Below are positions 21,396-31,598 of a stretch of 33,553 bases of DNA, one piece after another; the stretch's first letter is position 1; every line of letters starts with the position of its first letter. Below the pieces are notes generated by a model, which was not told where the DNA came from, did not search any database, and saw only the letters and a program-made list of their open reading frames with translations. A program made the translations under genes and the position numbers. Location of the stretch: contig CAJNDS010000246.1 in assembly GCA_905221605.1 (NCBI GenBank), forward strand, positions 90,001 to 123,553, read 5' to 3'. Origin of the DNA: Symbiodinium natans. Taxonomy: Eukaryota; Sar; Dinophyceae; Suessiales; Symbiodiniaceae.

Positions 21396-23055
21396 CTAGT
21401 CAATGTAGGTAAGCCGCGAGACCGGCAACCACTGTGGCCACTGCTGCTGTGCCAGCTGTGTTGGAAAGCTTTGTTGGTATGCTTCGCTCTTGGGGTTGGC
21501 CTCCGCGAAGACAGTGAGACGTGTGGCTATATCCTTTTGAGCTTGCAGTCTTGGTCCGCTCAGCTTCAAGGTGTTTATCCACGACGTAGCCGATGGTGCT
21601 GCATATCGCGTCAACGAGCTTGTGAGTTCGTGAACCTGTTTGATTTTGTCCATCTTGATGGCCTCAGACTGTTCCGCCTTCGGTGCAATGTCGCTGAGGT
21701 ACTGGATGAGTTCATCGGTGTCGAAGGTCTTCACGAGGTCAAGCAGCACCTTGTTCTGTCTGGTGTTGGGCGAGTCAAATGGTTGGGGCGCCGGGGATGG
21801 CTTGGGCGTGGGGGCATCTGAAACCGGGCTGGGTTGGTAGGATGGTGTTTCTATGCCGCCGATGTGAGTATCATCAAAGTCCGTGTCCACGTAGGTTTGG
21901 AGTTGAGCTGGAGCGGGCGGAGGTGGCATGGTCTGGGTCGATGGAGCTTGGCTGACTGGGTTTGTTTGGCTGATTGAGGCTGGTTGGGGGCTGCTCGCCA
22001 TCTGGGCCATGGGTACGGTGGCGTGTGCTCCTGTTTGTGTCAAAGAAGGCTGCGTGTGGCCTTGTGCCGCCTCGAAGAACTGTGGCATTTGCGTCTGGGT
22101 GGGTGGGATGATGCCTTGGGGAAAGGGTGTTTTGCGGTTCTGGCTAGCAAGTTGAGCACGTAGATTTGCAATCTCAGCTTCCTTCTCAGCAAGTTGAGCT
22201 CGTACTTGAGGTTGGACTGCGGGTGGGTTGTTGTAGCGCATGAGGAGGTCTCCGATGTTGTTGACGAGGGGAGGTCCATAGCTTCTTTGCGTTGAGCTTC
22301 TCTGTGCCGTTCTTCCACTTCCAGTAGTTGACGGCAATGGTTTCGACACGAATGCCTCGGTTGCGAATGAAGGTGGACAATTTCATGTGGAAGATCGCAT
22401 CCGGCAAGGACTTGTGTCCTTGAAACTGTGTCCATCTCCCATTCGCTAATTGTCGAAGCATATAATTGTGTTTGCCTTCAAAAGCCACTTGCCAAACTTT
22501 GATGTCCAACGGATCCATACCTGACGTGCCGTTCTTGCGTGCCGATGCTGTGGCCGGAACCGTTCTGGGCATCTGTAGTCCACCGTACTGGTTTTGGTCG
22601 TAGAGCGTGTCTGTGGTGTCCCAATGCTCCGGGAGGTCGTTGTCGGGTTGACTGAAGATGTCTCTCAAGATCTCTTTGGCTCGGGTTTTGGGTTGGGTGG
22701 GGTGGGGTGTAGCCGCGGTGGAAGGTTGAGAGGTGGCCGGTGAGTTCCGGTACACTGGAAGCCTCTGGTGGCTTGTAAATCTAGGGCTTCGACTGCGCGC
22801 TGCACTTCTTGTGCTGAGGGAGCGTCTCGGACTGTTTGTCCTTGATGATCGATGCTTCCCGTGTGTCTGTCCCGAGAGTGGAATAGAGCTTCTTCTTGAT
22901 GTGAAGGAGGATCGGGGCTGGCGTGATCTGCTTCTTTGTCGCTTTGAAGGTCGTGGTGTACTGAATCTCCTGGACGGTCTGGCGAAATGTCGATCTTGGT
23001 GTCGGCCAGGAGAACGATTTCTGTAATCATCATGTCGTAGGGCTCTGTCCGTCAT
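21396..23055 (-). pseudogene. Arg/Ser-rich then Gln/Pro-rich protein, one frameshift
   Basis: The preferred start is the ATG at 23055; the open frame extends up to 23187, but that part lies in the spacer. The N-terminal 110 residues are rich in Arg, Ser and Pro (RPSKRQRSRSRQPRSS), as in RNA-binding proteins. A compact block follows (about 22520-22300; VWQVAFEGKHNYMLRQLANG and YWKWKNG). Near 22275 the coding frame shifts by one base, and the second frame continues with a helix (AQLAEKEAEIANLRAQLASQ), a Pro/Gln/Thr-rich stretch and a helical C-terminus (about 21700-21480). It ends at 21396, only 45 bases before the ATG of the nuclease-RT ORF, with no CATG-rich spacer, so the two may have been co-translated or once fused. 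No family is recognised. Confidence 0.5.
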
Positions 23056-23290
23056 GTCGTGAATGCGATTTGGCTCTGAAGCGTGCTGTGAAACTTGGGA
23101 TAGATGCTGCAACGGTATGAACAAGCATGTAGAGCGCTCTCGATTCTCATGAACACATGCCGCGTGCATGGGACGTGTCATGCTCACATGTCATGGGCAT
23201 GGCAGTGATCACTCCGGAATCAAGTCATGTTGCATGGGTGCACATGGTATGGTGAAACGAGGTCGGCAATTCTCTCTGTAAACGATACTT
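23056..23290 (-). other. CATG-rich spacer
   Basis: I counted about 13 CATG tetramers between 23101 and 23320, including back-to-back ones near 23160-23200. It sits between the stop of the 620-residue ORF and the ATG at 23055. Confidence 0.7.
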
Positions 23291-25153
23291 TCAGCGTGCA
23301 TGATGCCACTCATGTGGTTCTTCTGGTCGATCCTTCGTGGTGCGTCGTTGTAGTTCAAGGAGAGCTCGTCGTTGGCCAATGAAGTCTTCCCACTCCTGCT
23401 GTGTCGGTGTGGGAACAGCCTGGTTCGGTTCAAGTGGAAGATCATGGTGGAATGGTTGGAAAACTCCATCCAATGTGAACCAACTGTGTTGATGAACATG
23501 TCGAGCGTGGCGGCGTTGCGATTGCTGGCCTGGGTCAGCTTTGATCCAGAAAACTGAATGGTTTCTGGTCAGAGTAGTAGTGGCAAGTGGTAGTGCAAGC
23601 CATCTGAACGGTGTTTGTGGTTCCTGCTGAGATTGAAACCACGCCCAGTCTGCGTGTGCTTCTCTAACACTGCTGGCCGGTATGGCTATCATGGGGATGT
23701 AGCCTTCTTCGTCGATCTTGTAGAACTTTTCCGATATTTGTGGTTGACTGGATTGTCTGGTATCGTGGCCACGTGATGCATGGCACGGATCGGCAAACGT
23801 GAAAATAAGTGGATCCCATAGTCGGTGAAGTACGTGTGCTGCTTTGGTGGATACTTGGATGGCATGAAGTTGCTGTGACGTCATCGGTGTGGCGAACCTG
23901 GGCGTCCAAATCATGTGAGGGATCACGTCGTGGAAGATGTGGTCAACGGTGAGCTTGGTTCTGATGTCTGATTCCAAGGGTGCCGTCCACGAAGATGTGG
24001 TGGTCAATTTTTGCAGTGTGTCGGTCCATATGTTGGTCGGCCAATGATCTGGTAGTAGAAAAGTATCATCCTCATAATCCGACTGAGTGGTCGCATCCAC
24101 ACTGGGCCACGTTCTGTGCAGTTGTACGTCGGCATGGACTTTGCGAAATACGATGTTGCTGACGGCCTGCGAGGTCATGATGCCGGAGATGGTGTTGTGT
24201 CTGGCTGCCATGGGTTGGTGAAACGGAGGATTGGTGTTGTGGATCACGACGCATAGGTCTTGTGTCTTGGGTAGGATAGGTACAAGACCTGCTGTGCTAG
24301 GAACAACTTGCGCGGCCCAAATCCTGTGGAAGTGAACGCACGTTTGTTCCAGCCTGGCCATGAGTTGAGGGTCCGCAAAATTGTGTGCGAAAATCCAGAG
24401 TTCCTCGTTGACGCTTTTGAACTTGACGTATCCCCAATGCCACAGCTGGTATATGTTGGGCATGGTGGTCATATCGGGGTTGGTGCCTTTGCGTACCAGC
24501 ATGCGAAACTGGTATGCCGTGAACTGCAGGATGCGAAGTCCGGAGGGTCCCGTCATAATGTCCCTGAATAGTGTTTTGACTTGGTGGTGCCGGCGTTTCT
24601 CGGAGTCTTCTTTGAGGGATTCTGCATGGCGGATCATCTGTACGTGAGTGGCCGGGTCATCGATATACTCGTTCCAGGACATGAGGATGCTTCTCTGTGC
24701 CTCTTGAGTGATGGACGGGAACAAGTGGACGAGCTGCTTGGGTAGAAAATTCATCCGGTTGGGGTAATACCTGATGACTGGTGTGCCGTCTTCTTGTAGT
24801 TCCCAGTGGTGGGGCTCCACTTGTGGCGACATGTGCAATAGTTCAGGTTTGATTGGGCGTCTCCACCATGGTGCTTGACCTGGTTCGAGTTGATCAACTG
24901 GTAGAACTGGAAGAAGGTGACCGTGGTCATGATGTTGTGAAGTCATTTGTGGATCTACTTCTTGCCCTAAGCTGTCGTAGATTTGCTGCAGGCTGGTAGC
25001 CATGGTCTCCGGGATTGCGAAGCGGTGATCTTGATCGATCCGGACTAGGTAGTTCTCCGTGGTGAGGTACTCGTCGATCTGGAGGTACTGGTATGTGCGG
25101 GAAGGTGCCAGTGTGCCATGTCTGAAGATCTCGAACTGGATTGTCTTCGTCAT
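23291..25153 (-). CDS. 620-residue protein of unknown function
   Basis: An intact ATG-initiated frame from 25153. The composition is that of a folded globular protein (Trp, His, Phe and Tyr spread throughout, few low-complexity runs), for example YQLWHWGYVKFKSVNEELWI and HMIWTPRFATPMTSQQLHAI. It is unusually rich in His, Gln, Thr and Trp. I find no Walker motif, protease triad, zinc cluster or polymerase signature and do not recognise the family. Its ATG overlaps the reading frame of the preceding ORF, so it may be the main part of a longer protein that begins at 25695. It is the longest unbroken frame in the unit after the first ORF and is therefore likely to have been under selection. Confidence 0.65.
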   Translation of the reverse strand: MTKTIQFEIFRHGTLAPSRTYQYLQIDEYLTTENYLVRIDQDHRFAIPETMATSLQQIYDSLGQEVDPQMTSQHHDHGHLLPVLPVDQLEPGQAPWWRRPIKPELLHMSPQVEPHHWELQEDGTPVIRYYPNRMNFLPKQLVHLFPSITQEAQRSILMSWNEYIDDPATHVQMIRHAESLKEDSEKRRHHQVKTLFRDIMTGPSGLRILQFTAYQFRMLVRKGTNPDMTTMPNIYQLWHWGYVKFKSVNEELWIFAHNFADPQLMARLEQTCVHFHRIWAAQVVPSTAGLVPILPKTQDLCVVIHNTNPPFHQPMAARHNTISGIMTSQAVSNIVFRKVHADVQLHRTWPSVDATTQSDYEDDTFLLPDHWPTNIWTDTLQKLTTTSSWTAPLESDIRTKLTVDHIFHDVIPHMIWTPRFATPMTSQQLHAIQVSTKAAHVLHRLWDPLIFTFADPCHASRGHDTRQSSQPQISEKFYKIDEEGYIPMIAIPASSVREAHADWAWFQSQQEPQTPFRWLALPLATTTLTRNHSVFWIKADPGQQSQRRHARHVHQHSWFTLDGVFQPFHHDLPLEPNQAVPTPTQQEWEDFIGQRRALLELQRRTTKDRPEEPHEWHHAR

Positions 25154-25695
25154 TTGACTGCGAGATCATGCCCGTAGCATGGTCTAGCGGGGGTGCTTGT
25201 CGACTTGGATATCGTCTCTGGAACTGACTAGCATGTTCCTGTGCAGTCGTAGCCGGAGCAATGGTCTTGGGGCTATGGGTGATGGTCGCAGCGGCTTGGG
25301 CTCGTCTTCCAGGTAGAACTTCTGCATCTGTCAAGTGGGTCGTGCCTTTACTGTGCTGGTACTCCATCTCCAAAGGTCGCAGTCTGGATTGATGTAGAAG
25401 TTTTGCGCGTACTGTGTGCTGTCTAAAACCGGTTGATTGACTGGCTGAGTCCATCTTCTTGGTTGGCGATGCCGTCGATGTAGCGAGTAGGGTGCATGTT
25501 CGTGGACCATGGTCGAGGTGGTAGGGGTGTCTCGTCGTGAACGATGGGGATTTCACTCTCTTCCACTATGCTAACGAGCATCGCCTGCCATCGTTGTAGC
25601 ATATGGGGACCAAAAACTTGTGTAACGTAGTGATCGGGCACGTGCCCTGCCAGCCACCGGTGTAACGCATGCTCTATGTCCTCGTCGGAGTTCAT
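25154..25695 (-). pseudogene. ORF upstream of, and possibly joined to, the 620-residue protein
   Basis: The ATG at 25695 opens a frame with good coding character (MNSDEDIEHALHRWLAGHVP) that stops at 25423. From about 25430 a second frame continues with plausible sequence (TVRAKLLHQSRLRPLEMEY) to about 25160, where the frame of the 620-residue ORF begins. Two indels would join all three into one protein of about 800 residues; alternatively this is a separate small protein whose end overlaps the next ATG. No domain is recognised. A long CATG-rich spacer precedes it. Confidence 0.45.
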
Positions 25696-26381
25696 GGATC
25701 AAAATGTGAGACCACTCAATTGGTTTTGGTGATCACAAAACTGCGACGTATGCACAAGTCAGCTGACAAAGGCATGTGATGTCATGCTAGAAGATCTTAC
25801 TGCTCATGCAGCCATGTTGGGTGAAACTCTTAATGGATGTGTCAAGGCCAGCTTCTGCATGCATGTCATGCATGACAACATGAGACGACTGCAACTTCAG
25901 CGTGACGTGAGATGGATGCCGTGATTGCAGCACAAGAAAAGGACATGTGGCGTAACACTCTCATGCCACATGTGATCGAAGCATCGCCAGCGTGAGATAA
26001 TGCAAAACATCCGACATGTCGTGTTGAAACCAGTGGTGTTCTCGTGCAACATGTATGTCATTCATCGTCTTCATGACCATGGTCATAACGCTCGTGGCAA
26101 CTCATGACACTTCATGTGGCGTGACGATTTCAGCGTGACCTGGCACATGCTGCATGAAGTGCGACAGCCTACGGACAAGGTGGCGTGTCATGCTGGGCGT
26201 GAACATGCAAGGCTCTTCTCGAACTTCTTTGTGAGTCTCAGCTGATGAAGAATGCCTGCTGGTAGCTGTTAGCGAATTGGAAGTGAAAAGGATGCGCGTC
26301 GTCACTTCTGGCTGTTCAAGCGAGATCATCTTCTTCCGTGTAGGCTTTGATCTGGAAGGACAGTGTGCCCTTCTTGGTGTT
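25696..26381 (-). other. Longest internal CATG-rich spacer
   Basis: I counted 21 CATG tetramers in 25681-26160, against about two expected for 480 random bases. Many sit in palindromic hexamers (ACATGT, GCATGC, TCATGA, CCATGG). The part from 26160 to 26381 may hold the frameshifted tail of the first ORF but has no clear domain. Confidence 0.75.
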
Positions 26382-29300
26382 CTACTCCCTTCTGGTTCTT
26401 CTTGACGTTCTCGGTGATCTGGATCTGCGAGTGCTGGTAGGTGTGGTAGTTCTGGGGTAGAAGAGGTTGATGGTGAGACCAGTGATCTCTGCGTTCTGTG
26501 CGTCGATGACACTCTTTTCGGGGTGGGAGAAAATAGTGGTGTAGGCCTGATGTCGGTCGTTGAGGTACTCCTCGAGGAGGGCTTTTTGTGTCGTCCAGCC
26601 TCCGCCGCCTGTTTTGATATGTGAGTGCCGTGCTGCTCCTGACTTGATCTTCCCGAAGACGGTGTAGCCAATGCTGACGGTGTCGTCGGAGGGGCCGGCT
26701 TTTGCTTTGGGAATACGAAGTGCCTTCTGCAGGTTGGTGAAGCCGATGCCGAGTTGGTGATGGTCCGGTTCGTTGTCTTGGTGGAATCCGTTGAACCCTC
26801 GATGTGGTAGATACGCCTCCTGAAAGGTGAGGTCCGCGTTGCTCCAATTGGTCCTCTGCCAATTTGTGGGACGAACGAATCCCTCACGTAGTATGTGCCA
26901 GATGCCAGCCTCATCGGTAGCATGGGTCCAATAAGCTCTGTGGGTGCCTTTGTGAGATGGGGGTAGAGGTCGTGTATCATCTTGTGGAAACGGAGGTGGA
27001 CGGGTTTTCCGAAGTGGTATGACGAGGACTTGTACCAGGGGTTGGCTTGCTCTGTTGGCCTTCGCGTTGTGAGGGTCGAGCATCAGTATTTCTGGTTGGA
27101 TGGAGGTGAGTGTGAAGTGAGGTGGGCCTGTGTCTCTGAAGCCGCAGAGGTAGGGCGTGATTGATGGATGTGCGCCTGCAAAGGATCTAGCAACCTGTCT
27201 GATTGCTTGCTGTGCAGGTTCCGTGGCCCACCATGGATAGTTCTCGGTGATCTTGTTGATGTCGTTGACGAGATCTTCCATGTATTTGCGGTTTCGCGCC
27301 TTGCTTGGATCAGCTGGAGGGGGAGGGTCTTGTGAGTGATACATCTCCGTGACGCATTCCAGGCGGTGTGGATCTTGTAGAGCTCGTTGGTATAGGTCTC
27401 CTAATTCTTCACGTTCTTGACGCGTGAATGTTTGATGATTATGGTGTGTCTCCACTCGTGACGTCTCCGAAGTTGTTCTCGTTGCGGGGTATCTTGATGA
27501 GGATGGAGGCGTGGGGCTTCTGTGTCTTCTGCGTGAGGATGTGCGATCTGAACGTCTCGGTCTGGCTTTGAGCACAATGTTGGGCGTGGTCCTCGAAGTA
27601 GGTCTGGATGAACTTCTGGTTCTGGACGACGTGTTGCTCGGCGAAACAGCTGGTCCACTTGGAGAAGAGCGCCTTCTCGATGAGCCTGGAAATTTGTCTG
27701 GTGTTCTGATGGTACCCGACTTTGACCTGGTTGGTGAAGTGTGACGATGGCCTCGGTGAGGTTTGGTCGACGGAGTAGGTCTAACACTATGAGATGCTGG
27801 TGATGGGATAGATGGCTTGGTGTGCGGTGTCTTGACACTTTGCGTGGTAGATCGAGGGGTGCGAAAACCACTCGTGCTTCTGTGTCTTGTGGGGTGTCGT
27901 CTTGCTTCATTTGGCTGATCATCTCCTCCTTCGTGTTGGTCAGCAAGTCCCGACGCCGACTGATGCATCATGGGTACAATCTGCTTGAACATGTTGGTAA
28001 AGCAACTGACAAATTGAGTGAGATCCTGCACGGATGTAGAAGGCGTAGTAGATACCTGTGTCAATGTCGATGGTGGAAGGGCGTTTTGATCCTGTGTAGC
28101 CGCTCGATCTCCTGGAGGTTGTGCATCTGGAGGAGCATGGCCTGGTTTGACGACGTTCTGATGGCTGACTGGTGGCGTCACTGTGTGGATCTGTGGCGGA
28201 TTGGGGTGTTGATCTTGAGGGTGTGCTCGTCCACGAAGTTGTTCCGGTGCTCCGCTAGGATTCTGTGGCATTTGGGATGCAGGGTCCTGTGAGGGATGCG
28301 ACGTCTGATCACGGTGTGGTGTGATATGATGTACTCCTGGTTGCTGCACAGGATTGTGAATCACGGCTTGTTTTGCATCATCTTGTTGAGCTGTAACCTG
28401 ATATGTTGGACGATCGGGAGGTGCAAGGCCTTGACTTTGTGCGCCGTCGTATTGAATCATCCCGTGGTGAGGTCCGCTCCAATATGGTGACTGCCCCGGA
28501 GAAACTTGATCTGGACGTTGCATATGTGCTGGTGGATGATCTCGGCCAGCTCCTGGAACTTCTTGCTGTGCAGGAGGATGGTGGATCTGGTTGAGGCCGG
28601 CTGAGATCATGGGGTGGTATGCTCCGGGAGCCGCATTGGGTAGCTGACCTTGAGGTTGTTGACGAGGTATATGAGCTCCGTCTGGTTGTTGGTGCTGAGG
28701 CTGTGTCATCATCTGATTTGAGTGTTGTGGGCGATGATCTGGAGGTCGAGGTTGCTGATGTTGAGGAGGTCGTACATCTTGAACTGGTGGAGGAGGAGGA
28801 CGAGGGATATTGTGCGTTGGAGGGCTTGGTCTTTGAGCGCTTCCTGGTCCTGCAGGATGAACATGCTGATTGACACCGACCTGGAACTGGTGGTGGTACT
28901 GCGCTGGGTCCTGGGAATTGACGATTTGTCCCCGGGCAATTCCTTGATGTGGTTGTCAGGGAATCTGGACTCCTTGTTGCCCTGCAGGATGACCTTGTTG
29001 AGGTGCCACGGTATAGTTCGGAGGTGGAGCATCTTGTCCTTGATGCACATGTTGAACAACTGTTCCCTGGAGGGCATCAGATGGGGCTCCAAGGGGTCCG
29101 GTGATCTGCCACGTGGGTTGGTGACACCGGAACTTGTTGTAGAACTCCATGCCCGTGAACTGGAGGTGGAGGTGGAGGTGGAGGAGGATGATGCCACTGA
29201 CGACCGTCCGATCCCGGTACCATTGGTGCTGCGTCGCTAGGCTCTGTAGCTATGTTGCACTGAATCAACATGCACGTTAAGATGGAAAAACCAAAAAGAA

Positions 29301-29385
29301 TGTTACCAATCATGCCGGATGCTTGAGCACGTCGACCTAAACCGAATCTGAGTACATACGGCTCGCCGGCCGTCTTGTCAGGCAT
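26382..29385 (-). pseudogene. First ORF: long Pro/Gln/Arg-rich protein, possible ART-like C-terminus
   Basis: The ATG at 29385 starts a frame with a hydrophobic, membrane-type stretch (GMIGNILFGFSILTCMLIQC, about residues 24-43) and a poly-Pro run. Near 29155 the frame shifts, and the second frame runs to 26382 through a single TGA at about 28958. Residues over 29150-28000 are Pro/Gln/His-rich; 27950-27450 are Arg/Ser/Thr-rich and basic; then comes a globular C-terminal region. The last domain (26927 to about 26450) starts THATDEAGIWHILREGF and ends near DAQNAEITGL. An H-x-T followed by I..IL..GF and a late Glu resembles ADP-ribosyltransferase/PARP-fold proteins; this is a motif-level guess. 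Total length is about 1000 residues. As first ORF with a basic domain it could be a Gag-like or membrane-anchored accessory protein. Confidence 0.5.
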
Positions 29386-29452
29386 CGGGCGGTGTCCACA
29401 TTAATGGACCCAGCGTGTTACTAATCCACGAAAATGCGTATCCCTTTTCATT

Positions 29453-29590
29453 CTCGCTCGCCAGGCGAGATAAGCTTTATGATTATCCTATGCGTCCGCA
29501 CCGGAGTGGGGACTGACATAGGCAGCATTCACGCGTAGGAGCGAGGCTCCACCGACACCCGCAGCCCTAGGCACTGGGCGGGCTGGCTGT
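29453..29590 (-). ncRNA. Cluster of strong hairpins upstream of the first ORF
   Basis: On the minus strand four stems can be drawn. 29487-29522: CCTATG/CATAGG, then GTCC/GGAC, then CAC/GTG, with one C-C mismatch and a small internal loop, capped by UCCG closed by C-G, a member of the very stable UNCG tetraloops. 29538-29550: GGAGC/GCTCC. 29457-29469: CTCGC/GCGAG. 29558-29582: CCCGC/GCGGG. The block sits 68-205 bases before the ATG at 29385. Penelope-like elements often carry hammerhead ribozymes, but I do not see the CUGANGA...GAAA core. It could be another ribozyme, an RT-recognition structure or a translation control. Confidence 0.5.
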
Positions 29591-29600
29591 ATAACACACT

Positions 29601-29705
29601 TTATGTTTTAGTGTTTGGCATGATCTGGTTGCTGGTGATGCTCCGAAGATAGAGATGCTCGATCAAGCCACCAAGGAACGCGTCAACAAAGAGGGCAAAG
29701 AACAT
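29601..29705 (-). CDS. Small hydrophobic ORF, 34 residues
   Basis: An ATG at 29705 opens MFFALFVDAFLGGLIEHLYL and ends at a TAA (29603-29601). The first 20 residues are hydrophobic enough for a membrane segment. It lies directly upstream of the hairpin cluster. It may be an upstream ORF of the element or a chance frame; length alone cannot decide. Confidence 0.2.
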   Translation of the reverse strand: MFFALFVDAFLGGLIEHLYLRSITSNQIMPNTKT

Positions 29706-30223
29706 CACGAATGGAGTTTTATATGAATGGGTGAAACTTTTATCTCATGTATGTAGTGCGTGAACATGTTTCACCTCACTTCATGTTGGCCACTCATGCA
29801 GAAACATGTTCATTCACAATAATGCTTCATCGTCCGACACATGCTCACATGCCGATCATGCTCTGCCACTCATGATAATGCATCTCTTCCACATCTCGTC
29901 CATGCTCATGCCCACATGCTACATTTGCTCCATCACTCATGACACACCGCATGCTTCGAACCTTCTCCATGTTCTCGTCCATGTCATGTTCATTCACTCG
30001 ACATGCTCATGTGATTCTGCTCGGCTATTCTGCTACTCACATCACGCATGCCAACTGCATCACAATGCACTCAAGCTTGATGGGCTCAAGGTCTCATGTC
30101 GTGATCACAGCTCAAAGAATGCACCCCATGCTCGAATACCAGATGTTCAAAATGAAAATCACGTTCTTGTAGAAGTAGTTGAAGCAACAGTGATGATGCA
30201 CCATACACAGCTTGCGTTACAGG
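29706..30223 (-). other. Upstream CATG-rich region
   Basis: I counted about 19 CATG tetramers in 29761-30060, against about one expected in 300 bases; density falls off after about 30130. It has the same character as the spacers inside the unit, so it probably belongs to the element's 5' side. Confidence 0.65.
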
Positions 30224-30436
30224 ATGTCTAAGACAATCACGCAGGTGCACGTTCTGGCGTCCCAGAACGCTTCACCACCAATTGCAAGTGTCTTCGTTGG
30301 CAGGAGACTTGCAATGGTGCTCCTGCCCCCTGCTGAAAAGGACATGTAGAATATCTCATGTTGGACTGCAAAACTGTTCTTGTTTTCGATCCTGTTTGCA
30401 GTGCTTGGTGACGATCCCGCATGTACAGCGGTTTGC

Positions 30437-31230
<794 letters not shown>

Positions 31231-31530
31231 GCTTATTGTTCAGTTGGGCGATATCATCTTTGCCCGTTGCTGATGTGGGTGGCACAAGAAGTAGAGTCGT
31301 TGAAGTAGAAGGACCAAATGCCCGCGTAGAAGCGGACGAAGGATCCATACAAGGCTACTTCCTTGCGAAGGGTGCTTCGCGGTGCATGCTGCACATGATA
31401 TAGCTCAGGGCGCTAACGCAATCCCTTGCTCGACAAAGCACACCACACTTGCTTCACGAAATGCGCCGCTCGCATGCTCAGTGCAAACGCCATGCTCTGC
31501 ACGGATGCTTCGCCACGTACTGCTGCGCAG
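31231..31530 (+). other. Flank with a possible exon before 31403
   Basis: The frame ending at the TAG 31401-31403 has coding-like character from about 31275 (RVVEVEGPNARVEADEGSIQ), but no clean acceptor marks its start. Nothing else is supported up to the exon at 31531. Confidence 0.25.
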
Positions 31531-31598
31531 GTAGAAGTGATCCAGGTCGAAATGGCGCTGCCTGACGAAAAAAAGGGTTTGAAACCAGAAACGCACAG
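31531..31598 (+). CDS. Candidate 68-nt internal exon of a host gene
   Basis: A CTGCGCAG acceptor (ends 31530) and a CACAG/GTACGT donor (GT at 31599-31600) bracket 68 bases. The frame reads VEVIQVEMALPDEKKGLKPE before the donor. The donor matches the eukaryotic consensus closely. No family is recognised and the partner exons are not identified. Confidence 0.35.

Larger units (their letters stand above)
15331..29705 (-). mobile_element. Giant multi-ORF Penelope-like retroelement (proposed)
   Basis: About eight ORFs lie head to tail on the minus strand over 14 kb, most separated by spacers with very high CATG density. One encodes a GIY-YIG nuclease followed by an RT with a YVDD box, the arrangement known for Penelope-like elements with permuted domains (Naiad and Chlamys types). 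The other ORFs show no similarity that I recognise. Rotifer Terminons are known giant Penelope-like elements with several ORFs, including coiled-coil proteins, which is the closest precedent. About eight frame changes and one in-frame stop interrupt the ORFs. Boundaries are set by the last ORF end and the upstream hairpins and are uncertain. An alternative is a composite of nested elements or an integrated virus-like genome that carries an RT. Confidence 0.55.

Noticed and set aside
26102-26980. A 292-residue minus-strand ORF overlapping the first ORF's C-terminus
   Set aside because: It is a shadow of the first-ORF frame, with Ser/Thr/Arg/Pro composition and no conserved motif.
15331-29705. 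The minus-strand unit as an integrated DNA virus or Polinton
   Set aside because: No DNA polymerase, packaging ATPase, major capsid or integrase motif was seen; the only replication enzyme is a GIY-YIG plus RT.
29386-29760. A hammerhead ribozyme, expected in Penelope-like elements
   Set aside because: I looked for CUGANGA and GAAA flanked by three stems on both strands and did not find a fitting arrangement; the hairpins are reported as an unknown structure.
30224-30349. A 41-codon + strand ORF with coding-like composition
   Set aside because: The minus strand over the same bases reads equally well, so strand and reality cannot be decided; it was not annotated as a gene.
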